In this document: piece after piece, positions 25,583 to 33,585 of the stretch
Layout: each line of letters starts with the position of its first letter
Numbering within the stretch: the stretch's first letter is position 1
From: Akkermansiaceae bacterium
Lineage (GTDB): Bacteria; Verrucomicrobiota; Verrucomicrobiia; Verrucomicrobiales; Akkermansiaceae
Length of the DNA stretch: 34,002 nt
Direction: 5' to 3'
NCBI GenBank assembly: GCA_023253625.1
Contig: JALRFY010000272.1
Coordinates: 1 to 34,002 of the forward strand
The notes under the pieces: generated by a model
Seen by the model: only the letters and a program-made list of their open reading frames with translations
Told to the model about the DNA's origin: nothing
Database searches by the model: none
Program-made: the position numbers and the translations under genes

Positions 25583-26065
25583 TCAGGCCTCGACGGCTTC
25601 TTCCGTGGCATTTTCTCCGGCCTCGACCTTGATGGTGAGCAGTGCGCTCACCTGCGGATGCAGGCGGATGACAACCTCGGACTTGCCGGATTTCTTGATC
25701 GGTTTTTCGAGTTCGATGGCGTGGCGGTCGATTTGGATGCCGGCGGCTTCGAGTTCCTTGTGGATATCGATGCTGGTCACGGAGCCGAAGGCCTTGCCGC
25801 CCTGGCCGGTGGAAAGGGTGAACTTCGGAGTGATTTTGGAAATGCGGGTGGCGATTTCCTGGAAGGCGAGCAGTTCCTCACCCTCGCGGCGCGCGCGGGT
25901 CGCCTTAAGGGCTTCCACATGGCGGAGGTTGGCACGGGTGGCCTCGTAGGCCTTGCCTTGGGGAATGAGGAAATTGCGGGCATAGCCGGCGCGGACTTTG
26001 ATGACATCGGCTTCGGCACCGAGGCCTTGGATTTTTTCTTTGAGGATGACTTGTGCGTTGGCCAT
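25583..26065 (-). CDS. rplI: Large-subunit ribosomal protein L9
   Basis: L9 binds the base of the L1 stalk region of 23S rRNA. From ATG 26065 the product has 160 residues. The N-terminal RNA-binding domain has MANAQVILKEKIQGLGAEAD and the near-invariant VRAGYARNFLIPQGKAYEAT. A long connecting helix (RHVEALKATRARREGEELLA) leads to the C-terminal domain with KAFGSVTSIDI. The frame is open further upstream, but 26065 gives the standard start and lies 34 bases from a good promoter. rpsF, rpsR and ssb, its usual neighbours, are absent; it is transcribed alone between its promoter and terminator. Confidence 0.96.
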   Translation of the reverse strand: MANAQVILKEKIQGLGAEADVIKVRAGYARNFLIPQGKAYEATRANLRHVEALKATRARREGEELLAFQEIATRISKITPKFTLSTGQGGKAFGSVTSIDIHKELEAAGIQIDRHAIELEKPIKKSGKSEVVIRLHPQVSALLTIKVEAGENATEEAVEA

Positions 26066-26099
26066 GGCAGGTGGTGGAAAATCTACTTTCGGGGCGCGT

Positions 26100-26128
26100 G
26101 GTTTAGGACCCGGCCCAGGCTGAGTCAA
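26100..26128 (-). promoter_or_regulatory. rplI promoter
   Basis: On the minus strand TTGACT (26128-26123), a 17-base spacer and TAAACC (26105-26100). A leader of about 28 bases precedes ATG 26065, so unlike many neighbours this gene is not leaderless. Confidence 0.65.
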
Positions 26129-26168
26129 GAAGAATGAACGGCAAAAAAAGCCACATGCCGGCTGGTTT

Positions 26169-26525
26169 TCAGCGGAAACGCTCGATCCGCACCGCTACGC
26201 AATCGGTGTCCGGCAGGATGCGTTTTTCCACACACACCCGGACGCCTGCGAGCGGGTATTGGCGCAGCAGCAGATCGGCGGTTTCAACTGCCAGCGTTTC
26301 GATAAGCCGCCGCGGGCGGGTGGCGGCGAGCGAGGTGATCTGCATGGCGACGGCGTGGTAATCCACGGTGCGCGAAATCTCGTCCGCAAGTCTGTCGAAG
26401 CCCTGGGACGGGATCATTTCCACGCTGATCCAAAGTTTCTGAGGGTTGGCACGTTCTTCGTCCGGCACGCCGATGTGAGCCCGCACTTGTAGGCGGCGGA
26501 TTTCGATACTGTCAGGCAGGGGCAT
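26169..26525 (-). CDS. folB: Dihydroneopterin aldolase
   Basis: FolB splits dihydroneopterin to hydroxymethyl-dihydropterin and glycolaldehyde in folate synthesis. From ATG 26525 the product has 118 residues. Family pieces are IEIRRLQVRAHIGVPDEER (the catalytic Glu is in GVPDEER), PQKLWISVEM, DEISRTVDYHAVAMQI, RLIETLAVETADLLL and VRVCVEKRILPDTDCVAVRI. The start overlaps the 3' end of the HAD-Nudix gene by 14 bases, so the two are translationally coupled. Other folate genes are not in the window. FolB homologues of the FolX (epimerase) type cannot be fully excluded. Confidence 0.9.
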   Translation of the reverse strand: MPLPDSIEIRRLQVRAHIGVPDEERANPQKLWISVEMIPSQGFDRLADEISRTVDYHAVAMQITSLAATRPRRLIETLAVETADLLLRQYPLAGVRVCVEKRILPDTDCVAVRIERFR

Positions 26526-27564
26526 GTTCGAGGAGGTTGCGGCCGAGGCATTCATCCAGCAGCAGTCGCGTGGGCCGGTTCAATTCGAGCGTGCGCGCTT
26601 GCTGGGGTGTGAGCCAGCGGAATTCCTCTGCTTCGCCATTGAGCATGACATCGGTGCCGTTGGCGCGCGCGAGGTAATTGAGCAGCAGGAAATGCTCCGG
26701 ACGCATGAACTCCGGCGAGTCGATGCAATCCTGCGCCATCAGGAAGCGGATGTCCTCGATTTCGAGAGAGGTTTCCTCGCGGATTTCGCGGCGCAGGGCG
26801 TCGATGGATGCCTCACCGCGACGGATTTTCCCGCCGGGAATTCCCCAGAGATTGTTCCACTTGTGGGTGCGGACCATCAGCACGCGGCCATGGCAGTCCT
26901 CGATGAGGGCACCGACGGTGGCCACCGGGGCGGCGGCGCGATGGCGGCGTTCCATGAGGGCGCGCAGCGCGCCGAGGTCCGCCACTGTGAGGTCTGGTTT
27001 GACGCTGGCGAGGATTTCCGGGTGATTGTAGCCCGTGAGCACGGCGACGGAGGCCAGCCCGCCGTGGCGCGCGGTTTCCACGTCGTGGGTCATATCGCCC
27101 ACGAAGGCGGTCTCAATGGGAGCCAGGCGGTGGGTTTCGAGAATGCGGTGGATCACTTCACGTTTGTCGAGCACGCCGGCGTAGGTGGCTTCGAAAAGGT
27201 GGCGGAAGCCGAAATCGTCGAGTTGGTGGGCGAAGGCGGCTTCATCCATCGAGGTGAGCACGAAGCAGCGGATTCCAAGCGTTGCGCACCACTCGAGTTT
27301 TTCCCGGGCGTGCGGCAGCACTGTGACGGGTGCGGCGGCAGCGGCGAAAGCCGGGCGAAAATGTGCCTCAAGCTCCTCCAGCGGCACGTCCGGCAGGATT
27401 TCCGCGTAAAACTCGCTGTAAGGCAGGCGGAAGCTCCGGCGGAACCTCTCACGGTCGTAGGGTGGAAGGTCGTATCTGCCCAGCACCGCATTGGTTGCCT
27501 CGATCACCGGGCCGAGATCGTCCACCAAGGTGCCGGACCAATCGAAAATGAGATTGCGGAACAT
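26512..27564 (-). CDS. HAD hydrolase fused to a Nudix hydrolase
   Basis: The 350-residue protein joins two phosphate-cleaving domains. Residues 1-205 are a HAD phosphatase: motif I FDWSGTLVDD (nucleophile Asp8), motif II VLTS (102-105), motif III Lys134, motif IV VGDMTHD (Asp157, Asp161). Position 10, normally the second Asp of DxD, is Ser, as in the D-W-A of phosphonoacetaldehyde hydrolase. Residues 212-345 are a Nudix domain with box G245x5E251x7R259-E260-x2-E263-E264; Ser266 replaces the usual Gly. The pairing suggests a house-cleaning enzyme that cleaves a nucleoside diphosphate linkage and then dephosphorylates the product, but the substrate is unknown. It lies 15 bases after the DciA-like gene and overlaps folB. 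Confidence 0.88.
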   Translation of the reverse strand: MFRNLIFDWSGTLVDDLGPVIEATNAVLGRYDLPPYDRERFRRSFRLPYSEFYAEILPDVPLEELEAHFRPAFAAAAAPVTVLPHAREKLEWCATLGIRCFVLTSMDEAAFAHQLDDFGFRHLFEATYAGVLDKREVIHRILETHRLAPIETAFVGDMTHDVETARHGGLASVAVLTGYNHPEILASVKPDLTVADLGALRALMERRHRAAAPVATVGALIEDCHGRVLMVRTHKWNNLWGIPGGKIRRGEASIDALRREIREETSLEIEDIRFLMAQDCIDSPEFMRPEHFLLLNYLARANGTDVMLNGEAEEFRWLTPQQARTLELNRPTRLLLDECLGRNLLEHAPA

Positions 27565-27579
27565 GATCGGGCGGTTCGT

Positions 27580-27984
27580 TCAACCGATGGTGAATTTGAT
27601 GGATTTGATGCGTGCGGTGGCCTGATTGTCGCGGATGCGGTTGAGCAGCATCGGTTTCATCTGCTCGAGTTGGAAACGCATTGCGGGCTGGGTGACTCGC
27701 AGCACGAGCAGGCCGTTTTTGACAGATGCCGGCTCGGTGTTGCGGGCGATGAACTCACCGGCAATTTCACGCCAGGCGGTTTTGAGTTCCTGTTCCTGGA
27801 TGCCCTCGGCGAGGCCTGCGGATTTGAGGATGGCATCAACGAAGGTCCCGGCGCGCTGGACATGGGACTGAAGGTCGAGCGCCTCATCGCAGCCGCGCCA
27901 CTCAGTGAGGATCCGTGACCGGATCCGTGCGGCACGCGCTGGATTGCGGCGGGGAGCGCCGGAGCGGCGATCATTCGTCGCCAT
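27580..27984 (-). CDS. DUF721/DciA-like protein
   Basis: The 134-residue protein has a basic N-terminus (MATNDRRSGAPRRNPARAAR) and a C-terminal DUF721 domain: FVDAILKSAGLAEGI, LKTAWREIAGEFIARNTEPA, NGLLVLRVTQPAMRFQLEQM, then LLNRIRDN. The pattern W..iaG..ia.ht.p..v..g.L.v.v..p.w..eL is that of the family that includes DciA, a helicase-loading partner of DnaB in many bacteria. Whether this copy has that role is not shown by the sequence. Its ATG overlaps the end of the ferredoxin gene by 14 bases. The HAD-Nudix gene starts 15 bases after its stop, giving a compact four-gene operon. Confidence 0.8.
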   Translation of the reverse strand: MATNDRRSGAPRRNPARAARIRSRILTEWRGCDEALDLQSHVQRAGTFVDAILKSAGLAEGIQEQELKTAWREIAGEFIARNTEPASVKNGLLVLRVTQPAMRFQLEQMKPMLLNRIRDNQATARIKSIKFTIG

Positions 27985-28207
27985 CGTCGCCAATGGCTTC
28001 CACTGGGCAACCTTCCATTGCTTCGCGGCATTGGGCTTCCTCTTCGTCGTTTTCGGGTTGTTTGAAAACGTAGGAATAACCTTCATCGTCCGAGCGACGG
28101 AAATTGTTGGGAGCGGTTTCGCGGCAAAGGTCGCAGTCGATGCATTGGCTATCGACATAGAATTTGCCGGTGACGTTTTCAGCGTTTTTATCTTCTCGAT
28201 CGGCCAT
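27971..28207 (-). CDS. Small single-cluster [4Fe-4S] ferredoxin
   Basis: The 78-residue, very acidic protein has the ligands Cys22, Cys25, Cys28 (CIDCDLCRETAP) and Cys67 (EGCPVEAIGDDGDE), with one extra Cys60. That is the single-[4Fe-4S] ferredoxin pattern (Fer4_13/Fer4_15-like). It would carry electrons for an unidentified cytoplasmic redox enzyme. It is the first gene of the minus-strand operon with the DciA-like gene, HAD-Nudix and folB. The divergent gene at 28345 shares its upstream region. I found no clear promoter for it. Confidence 0.9.
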   Translation of the reverse strand: MADREDKNAENVTGKFYVDSQCIDCDLCRETAPNNFRRSDDEGYSYVFKQPENDEEEAQCREAMEGCPVEAIGDDGDE

Positions 28208-28300
28208 GGGTAATGGGGTGGAATGTGTGGCTCATGGATGGCCGTGCAGACAGCGTGATGCAATCCGATTTTTCGTGAACTTGTCATGCGGGATTCGCAC

Positions 28301-28329
28301 TGGTCAAATCGCCCGGATGCCGTTAGCTA
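28301..28329 (+). promoter_or_regulatory. Promoter of the membrane protein-hemQ unit
   Basis: TGGTCA (28301-28306), a 17-base spacer and TAGCTA (28324-28329). ATG 28345 is 15 bases after the -10, so the leader is short (about eight bases). Confidence 0.5.
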
Positions 28330-28344
28330 AAAACGCGCAGCAAC

Positions 28345-29424
28345 ATGAGCTCCCAGCAAGACCCCAACCAGCCTGAGGGCGTGAATCCTCTTCCGCCACG
28401 CCACCGGCCCAGCCTCGTTGAACTCGGGCAAAGGACCACCGAGACCGACCTGTGGTCGCTGGATGACAATCTGGATTCAGACGGTCCCGCACCCGACGAA
28501 CCCGTGCGCGCCCTGGGGGCCATCATGCCCGAACCGCGCCAACGCGCGATATCCGCCAAAGCGGTCGAGACTTCCGGACAGAGCGGCGAAGTGACGCCAG
28601 CGCAGCGCGAACAAGCGCGCATGAACGAGGACAAGCCCCGGACCACGCCTGCTGGCGAACAAAAACCCCCTGCGATATTTTCCCCATACGGTGAATTGGA
28701 CGACTTGGAAGCCTGGGACAATGAGCCCGACGTATCTGGCATGGGCGGAATTTCGCAGGCTGCCGGTGCGGCTTCCATGCCTCAACAACCGGCCGTGCCG
28801 CAGCCATCAGAAGCAGCAGACGAGCCGCAGCCGGTGGCGAAAAAACCAACCATCGCCACTGGACCGGAAGCGATTCCCGCCGCGCCCCGCCTGCGCCTCG
28901 GCCTGTCCGGATTCGAGCGGATCGGCTTGGGCGTGCTCGGGGTATTGTTGTGCGCAGTCGCCATTTCTTTCTATCTGTTTTCCGTCAAGCGCCTGCCGTC
29001 TGAGAGGCAACGGGCGGAGACCACCGATTTTCCGATCAAAGGAGCACGCATGTCCGTCGAGGTGGCGGACACCTATTGGCGGGTCCCGGTGACCGGCGGG
29101 GCGAATGCCGATACCGTCCGCCGCGGCACACAGTTGATGCCGGAGATCCGGATGAAGGTTAAGGGGCACGGTGCGCTGCGAGTGCTTTTCCGCGATGACG
29201 CGCGGCAATTCGTGGGCGATGCCGTGACGCGCGAGGTGGACGGCCAGGAGAACCTGCGCATTTCCGCCACGGCCGGCTTCGAGGATACCGGCATGCACGC
29301 GGCCTACCGCACCGGCGGCACCAAGCCGTGGACCGTTTCGGTTTACGAAGGGGAATCCGTCAACTCGCCGGGCAGCGGGTTCAAGCTGCTTTTTGAAATG
29401 AACATATCCACCGACCGCCGTTGA
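28345..29424 (+). CDS. Membrane-anchored protein of unknown function
   Basis: The 359-residue protein has a low-complexity, Pro/Glu/Gln-rich cytoplasmic N-terminal half (1-190), including short motifs such as SLVELGQRTTETDLWSLDDN and GELDDLEAWDNEPDVSGMGG. One membrane segment follows (about 193-213, IGLGVLGVLLCAVAISFYLF), then an exported C-terminal domain of about 140 residues rich in beta strands. I do not recognise a family. Its stop overlaps an in-frame TTG that could start hemQ, and the hemQ ATG is 11 bases further on, so the two are cotranscribed. A link to heme synthesis is only positional. Confidence 0.7.
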   Translation: MSSQQDPNQPEGVNPLPPRHRPSLVELGQRTTETDLWSLDDNLDSDGPAPDEPVRALGAIMPEPRQRAISAKAVETSGQSGEVTPAQREQARMNEDKPRTTPAGEQKPPAIFSPYGELDDLEAWDNEPDVSGMGGISQAAGAASMPQQPAVPQPSEAADEPQPVAKKPTIATGPEAIPAAPRLRLGLSGFERIGLGVLGVLLCAVAISFYLFSVKRLPSERQRAETTDFPIKGARMSVEVADTYWRVPVTGGANADTVRRGTQLMPEIRMKVKGHGALRVLFRDDARQFVGDAVTREVDGQENLRISATAGFEDTGMHAAYRTGGTKPWTVSVYEGESVNSPGSGFKLLFEMNISTDRR

Positions 29425-29435
29425 ATCGACCCGCC

Positions 29436-30263
29436 ATGAACCATGATACTGTGACTCCCGTTGTGCCGCGCGAGGGCTGGCATGTGCTGCACCTTTTTTA
29501 TCATGTCGATCACGCCCAGTGGTCGCTGCTCAGCGACGAGGAGCAGCGACAGGCCAAGACCCGGCTCACCGGCCTGGTGCAGGAGATCCGCGCCACGCCG
29601 GAGACGCATTTGCTGGGATTCGCGGTGGCGAGCCCGAAGGCGGATCTCGGCTTCATGCTTCTCACGCCGGACCTCCAAGTGGCAAATGCCTACGAGAAGC
29701 AACTCACCCTCTCGCTCGGTCCGGACATCTTGAACCCCGCGTATTCCTATCTCTCGCAGACCGAAAGCTCGGAATACACCACCACCCGTGAACAATACGC
29801 CGCGGAGACGCTCGTCGCCGAAAAAGGGCTCGCCGTAGGCACCCCGGATTACGATGCGGCGCTCAAGGAGTTCGATGATCGCATGGCCCATTATCTCAAG
29901 CACCGGCTCTATCCGGTATTGCCGGACTGGCCGGTGATTTGCTTTTACCCGATGTCCAAGCGCCGCCATGGCAACGACAACTGGTATTCGCTTTCCTTCG
30001 AGGACCGCCGCCGCCTGATGGCCGGCCACGCGCGGGTCGGACGCACCTATTCCGGGCGCATCCTCCAGCTCATCACCGGCTCGACCGGGCTCGATGAATA
30101 CGAATGGGGCGTCACCCTGCTCGCCAAGGACACGCTGGACATCAAGGCGATCGTTTACGAAATGCGCTTCGATGAAGTCTCGGCACGCTACGGTGAATTT
30201 GGAGACTTTTACATCGGCCTGCAGCTTCCACTCGACGAGTTGTTCCGTCGCGTCTGCCTGTGA
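29436..30263 (+). CDS. hemQ: Coproheme decarboxylase (HemQ/ChdC)
   Basis: HemQ (ChdC) converts coproheme to heme b in the coproporphyrin-dependent pathway and belongs to the chlorite dismutase superfamily. From ATG 29436 the product has 275 residues; TTG 29421 is an alternative five codons upstream. Hallmarks are GWHVLHLFYHVDHAQW, CFYPMSKRRHGNDNWYSLSF (catalytic Tyr and Lys of YPMxK), MAGHARVGRTYSGRILQLIT (proximal His) and EWGVTLLAKDTLDIKAIVYE followed by MRFDEVSARYGEFGDFYIG. This is the decarboxylase, not a true chlorite dismutase. Other heme genes are absent from the window. ptsH converges, with its stop 20 bases away. Confidence 0.93.
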   Translation: MNHDTVTPVVPREGWHVLHLFYHVDHAQWSLLSDEEQRQAKTRLTGLVQEIRATPETHLLGFAVASPKADLGFMLLTPDLQVANAYEKQLTLSLGPDILNPAYSYLSQTESSEYTTTREQYAAETLVAEKGLAVGTPDYDAALKEFDDRMAHYLKHRLYPVLPDWPVICFYPMSKRRHGNDNWYSLSFEDRRRLMAGHARVGRTYSGRILQLITGSTGLDEYEWGVTLLAKDTLDIKAIVYEMRFDEVSARYGEFGDFYIGLQLPLDELFRRVCL

Positions 30264-30283
30264 CGGCACAGCATGCGCGAACC

Positions 30284-30550
30284 TCAATCCTCCTCAAACT
30301 TGCGGGAAATGAGTTCCTCGATGGCGCTCAATGCGTCTTCCGCGTCCGGCCCATCGGCGCTGACCGAGATCACCGATCCGTGGCCAGCGGCCAGCATCAT
30401 CAGCCCCATGATGCTCTTGCCGTCCACCTCCTCGCCGTCTTTCTCGACGAAGACGTCGGCCTTGAAGCGATTGGCGGTTTTCACGAACTGTGCGGCGGGC
30501 CGCGCATGAATGCCGAGCTTGTTGAGGATCGTGAATTCTTTTTTGGCCAT
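30284..30550 (-). CDS. ptsH: Phosphocarrier protein HPr
   Basis: HPr relays phosphate from enzyme I to sugar EII components, or acts as a regulator. The 88-residue protein has the active-site His15 in LGIHARPAAQFVKTA and the regulatory Ser46 in GKSIMGLMMLAAG, both in canonical contexts, so HPr kinase control is possible. It may serve either sugar uptake or a regulatory PTS; ptsI, hprK and EII genes are not in the window. ATG 30550 was chosen because the frame upstream enters a strong promoter whose -10 ends 25 bases before it. Confidence 0.95.
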   Translation of the reverse strand: MAKKEFTILNKLGIHARPAAQFVKTANRFKADVFVEKDGEEVDGKSIMGLMMLAAGHGSVISVSADGPDAEDALSAIEELISRKFEED

Positions 30551-30575
30551 GGACGTTCCGGCTTGCGCCGCGGAG

Positions 30576-30604
30576 AGGCTAGGAAGTCCCCGCGAGCCGT
30601 CCAA
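30576..30604 (-). promoter_or_regulatory. ptsH promoter
   Basis: On the minus strand TTGGAC (30604-30599), a 17-base spacer and TAGCCT (30581-30576). A leader of about 20 bases remains before ATG 30550. The -10 hexamer is identical to that of rpmI. Confidence 0.65.
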
Positions 30605-30652
30605 GGTAAAAATGCGTGTGGCGCAAGGACCGCGCGGGGAGGGCGGCCGCCA

Positions 30653-30955
30653 TCAGGCGAGCGGGTATTCGCCTTCGTCGTCCAGGCCATGCCAGCCAAG
30701 TTTGCCAAAGGCGCGCAAGATCGCGTTGATTGGCTCCCCTTCTTCCTCGTCTTCACCGTGTTCGATGGTGGCGCTGCCGCTCAGGCCGTGGTTCACCTCG
30801 ATGCTGATCACGGTGCTGTAGCACTCGAGAATGATCCAATCGCCCCATGATTTTGCCTGATGGCGGGGATCGAGATCTTCCTTGCGGAGCGCGGCGAGGA
30901 TTTCAGCAAGCGTGCTGGGCGGAGAAAAATCGGGGACTTTGAGAACGGTTTCCAT
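30653..30955 (-). CDS. Small acidic protein of unknown function
   Basis: The 100-residue protein begins METVLKVPDFSPPSTLAEIL. It has a soluble, mixed alpha/beta-looking sequence with a conserved-looking core SWGDWIILECYSTVISIEVN and a run of acidic residues (EHGEDEEEGEP) before a C-terminal GKLGWHGLDDEGEYPLA. No cysteine-based metal site, signal peptide or membrane segment is visible, and I do not recognise the family. It lies between the divergent manA gene and ptsH, which has its own promoter. Codon use is normal for the region, and the reading frame is uninterrupted, so it is probably real. Confidence 0.7.
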   Translation of the reverse strand: METVLKVPDFSPPSTLAEILAALRKEDLDPRHQAKSWGDWIILECYSTVISIEVNHGLSGSATIEHGEDEEEGEPINAILRAFGKLGWHGLDDEGEYPLA

Positions 30956-31091
30956 GAATGACAGAGGGGAGGATGAAGGGCACAGCTACGTTGAAACAAT
31001 TCCCCCGACGGGTCGAGAAAGGAATGCCTCTTTTGCGACAAATTCACAGGATGATTGCGTTCCGCTCCGCCCTGATGATGATCCGCCCGCC

Positions 31092-32024
31092 ATGGAACCC
31101 ATTACCTTCCAACCACTGTATATGACCCGCGTCTGGGGCGGGCGCGAGTTCGAGCGCGCTTACGGCCGCCGCCTCCCCGAGGCACACACGCCATACGGCG
31201 AGTCATGGGAAATCGTCGATCGCGAAAACGAGCAGTCGCTCGTCGATGAAGGGCCAATGGCGGGGGCTGCGCTGCATGAATTGTGGATGCGGCACCGCCA
31301 GGACCTCTTTGGGGCCGGATACGAAGCGCACGCGCGTTTTCCGGTTCTCATCAAGATTCTTGACGCCCGCGATGACCTCTCCATCCAGGTGCATCCGCGC
31401 GCGGACCATGCGGTGCCGAATGCGGAGCCGAAGACCGAGATGTGGTTCATCGCCGATTGCGATCCGGGAGCGAAGTTATATGCCGGTCTCAAGCGCGGTG
31501 TGACCCGCACGGACTTCGAGCGGGCGCTCGCGGATGGCAGCGTGGCCGCTTGTGTGCACGCCATCTCACCACGGCCCGGCGATTCGATTTTCATCCCTTC
31601 CGGGCGCTTGCATGCCATCGGCGCGGGATTCCTCATCCACGAAATCCAGCAGAACTCGGACACCACTTATCGCGTCTTCGATTGGAACCGCGCGGGTCTC
31701 GACGGAAATCCGCGCCAACTCCATATCGAGGAATCGCTGGCCAATATCGACTTCAATGACATCGAGCCCGCCATCGATGCGCCGCGCGTGGGATGTCTTG
31801 CGGATTGCCCCTGGTTCAAGACGGAGCGGATCCGTCTCCAGGCCGGCGGCACGCTCGCCAATCCGGAACCGGAAAAATTCTCGATCGTCATGGTGATCGA
31901 TGGAATCTTGAACAGCGCGGATGGCAGGCGATTCGAAAAAGGCCGGACGCTGCTGCTGCCGCGCGGGGTAACGCCGCTAAAGGCCATGGCAGGCACCGAT
32001 CTTCTGCAAATCACGGTGCCGTGA
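31092..32024 (+). CDS. manA: Mannose-6-phosphate isomerase (type I, short form)
   Basis: ManA interconverts fructose-6-phosphate and mannose-6-phosphate, a zinc-dependent entry to GDP-mannose and mannose use. The 310-residue protein is of the short, Bacillus-like form. It starts MEPITFQPLYMTRVWGGREF and has the metal motif IQVHPRAD, PKTEMWFIADC, and SIFIPSGRLHAIGAGFLIHE followed by IQQNSDTTYRVFDWNR. All expected zinc ligands appear present. ATG 31092 is the first in-frame start with the family N-terminus. It has no Shine-Dalgarno. A weak TTGCGT-N18-TGATCC ends seven bases before it. The clpX gene converges with it across 256 bases. Confidence 0.94.
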   Translation: MEPITFQPLYMTRVWGGREFERAYGRRLPEAHTPYGESWEIVDRENEQSLVDEGPMAGAALHELWMRHRQDLFGAGYEAHARFPVLIKILDARDDLSIQVHPRADHAVPNAEPKTEMWFIADCDPGAKLYAGLKRGVTRTDFERALADGSVAACVHAISPRPGDSIFIPSGRLHAIGAGFLIHEIQQNSDTTYRVFDWNRAGLDGNPRQLHIEESLANIDFNDIEPAIDAPRVGCLADCPWFKTERIRLQAGGTLANPEPEKFSIVMVIDGILNSADGRRFEKGRTLLLPRGVTPLKAMAGTDLLQITVP

Positions 32025-32280
32025 TGGCCACTGGACTTGACGCGCCTTATTCGCATTAGCCCTGCCGACCAGCCGCCGTGCACTGCGGCAAACTTTCCCA
32101 ACCTGCTGCGCGGTGTGAGTCCGCTGGCACAAGGTTTCCGCCATGGCCTATGGCCTGAAGCATGCCAGCCCGGGGCATCGACCTGGGAATTGAGCGTGGA
32201 CGCGGCGATCAGCATGCCGGTTTCCGTCGCTTGTGGAAAAGGGCCCGCCGTTGATTCGCGGCGGGGCGCATGCCAGCGGA
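32025..32280. other. Gap between convergent manA and clpX
   Basis: No gene is supported. Around 32150-32195 lies a GC-rich stretch with partial symmetry (CCCGGGGCATCGACCTGGG) that resembles, from memory, interspersed palindromic repeats of Verrucomicrobiota and Planctomycetota. It is unverified. The right end holds the clpX terminator. Confidence 0.4.
32235..32266 (-). terminator. Weak intrinsic terminator of clpX
   Basis: On the minus strand a seven-base stem (32265-32259 with 32250-32244), an eight-base loop and a short pyrimidine tail with TTTT. The T tract is brief, so efficiency is uncertain. Confidence 0.4.
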
Positions 32281-33564
32281 TCAGGCGGCGTTGCGGTCCG
32301 CGCCCTTCTTGCGGCGCAGCGAGGGCGCGCGCTCGCCGAGCACGACCTGGCGGTTGATGGTGACCATCTCGACGTCGTCGCGCGACGGGACGTCGAACAT
32401 GACCTCGAGCATGACGCGCTCGAAGATCGAGCGCAGGGCACGCGCGCCGGTGCCGCGGCGGAACGCCTCCTCGGCGAAGGCACGCAGGGCATCGCGGGTG
32501 ATGCGGAGTTTCACACCGTTCATCGCGAGTTGCTTGCCGTATTGCTTGACCAGCGCGTTCCTCGGCTCGGTGAGAATGGTGATGAGTTCGTCCTCGGTCA
32601 GCTTGCGCAGCGAGGAAATGACCGGCAGGCGGCCGATGAACTCGGGGATCAGCCCGAAGTGCAGCAGATCCTCGGGCTGGACGCGGTCAAGGATGTTGAC
32701 GGACGAGTCGTCGAGATTCTCGCTGTCGTTGCCGGCGTGGAAACCGAGCAGGTTGCGGCCGAGGCGGCGGCGGATGATGTCCTCGAGCCCGACGAATGCA
32801 CCGCCGACGACGAACAGGATCTTCTCCGTGTTCACCTGGATGTATTCCTGCTGGGGATGCTTGCGCCCACCCTGCGGCGGCACGTTGCAGATGGTGCCTT
32901 CGAGGATTTTCAACAATGCCTGCTGCACGCCCTCGCCCGACACGTCGCGAGTGATCGAGACATTCTCGGTCTTGCGGCCGATCTTGTCGATTTCATCCAC
33001 ATAGATGATGCCGCGCTCGGCGCGGGCGACATCGAAATCGGACGCCTGGAGCAGCCGCAGGATGATGTTTTCCACATCCTCGCCGACGTATCCCGCCTCG
33101 GTGAGCGTGGTGGCATCGACGATGCAGAAAGGGACGTCGAGAATGCGCGCGAGCGTGCGGGCCAGCAAAGTCTTGCCGGAGCCGGTGGGGCCCAGCAACA
33201 GCACGTTGGACTTCTCGATCTCGACATCACGGAACTCATCGCCCACCCGTGTCTGGTCCTGGCGCAGCCGCTGGTAATGGTTGTAAACGGCCACCGAGAG
33301 AACCTTCTTGGCGTTTTCCTGGCCGATCACGAAATTATCGAGATGCTTCACGATCTCGGCCGGCGGCGGAATGCGGAAGTTGGATTTATCGGCGGCGGTC
33401 TTGCCCTTGGCGGGTGCGCCGCCCATTTCCTTCTCCAGAATGCTCGAACAGACGTCGATGCACTCGTTGCAGATGTAAACGCCCGGACCGGCGATCAATT
33501 TGCGGACCTCGGAGTGGCTCTTTCCGCAGAATGAGCACATGGTAAGATTGGATGCACGGGCCAT
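32281..33564 (-). CDS. clpX: ClpXP protease ATP-binding subunit ClpX
   Basis: ClpX unfolds tagged proteins and feeds them to ClpP. The 427-residue protein has the N-terminal zinc-binding domain with Cys10, Cys13, Cys32 and Cys35 ([19 protein letters not shown]). Walker A is GPTGSGKT (125-132). The pore loop is [10 protein letters not shown], Walker [14 protein letters not shown], followed by [17 protein letters not shown] and [11 protein letters not shown]. The IGF-type ClpP-binding loop is represented by [12 protein letters not shown] and its surroundings, and sensor-2 sits in [14 protein letters not shown]. It lies 21 bases after clpP, the usual clpP-clpX operon. The start ATG 33564 has no Shine-Dalgarno. 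Confidence 0.97.
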   Translation of the reverse strand: MARASNLTMCSFCGKSHSEVRKLIAGPGVYICNECIDVCSSILEKEMGGAPAKGKTAADKSNFRIPPPAEIVKHLDNFVIGQENAKKVLSVAVYNHYQRLRQDQTRVGDEFRDVEIEKSNVLLLGPTGSGKTLLARTLARILDVPFCIVDATTLTEAGYVGEDVENIILRLLQASDFDVARAERGIIYVDEIDKIGRKTENVSITRDVSGEGVQQALLKILEGTICNVPPQGGRKHPQQEYIQVNTEKILFVVGGAFVGLEDIIRRRLGRNLLGFHAGNDSENLDDSSVNILDRVQPEDLLHFGLIPEFIGRLPVISSLRKLTEDELITILTEPRNALVKQYGKQLAMNGVKLRITRDALRAFAEEAFRRGTGARALRSIFERVMLEVMFDVPSRDDVEMVTINRQVVLGERAPSLRRKKGADRNAA

Positions 33565-33585
33565 TTCAGGCGGGTTTGGGTGGTA

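Noticed and set aside
26524-27918. 464-codon plus-strand open frame opposite the HAD-Nudix and DciA-like genes
   Set aside because: Antisense shadow of two proteins with clear family motifs; no motif of its own.
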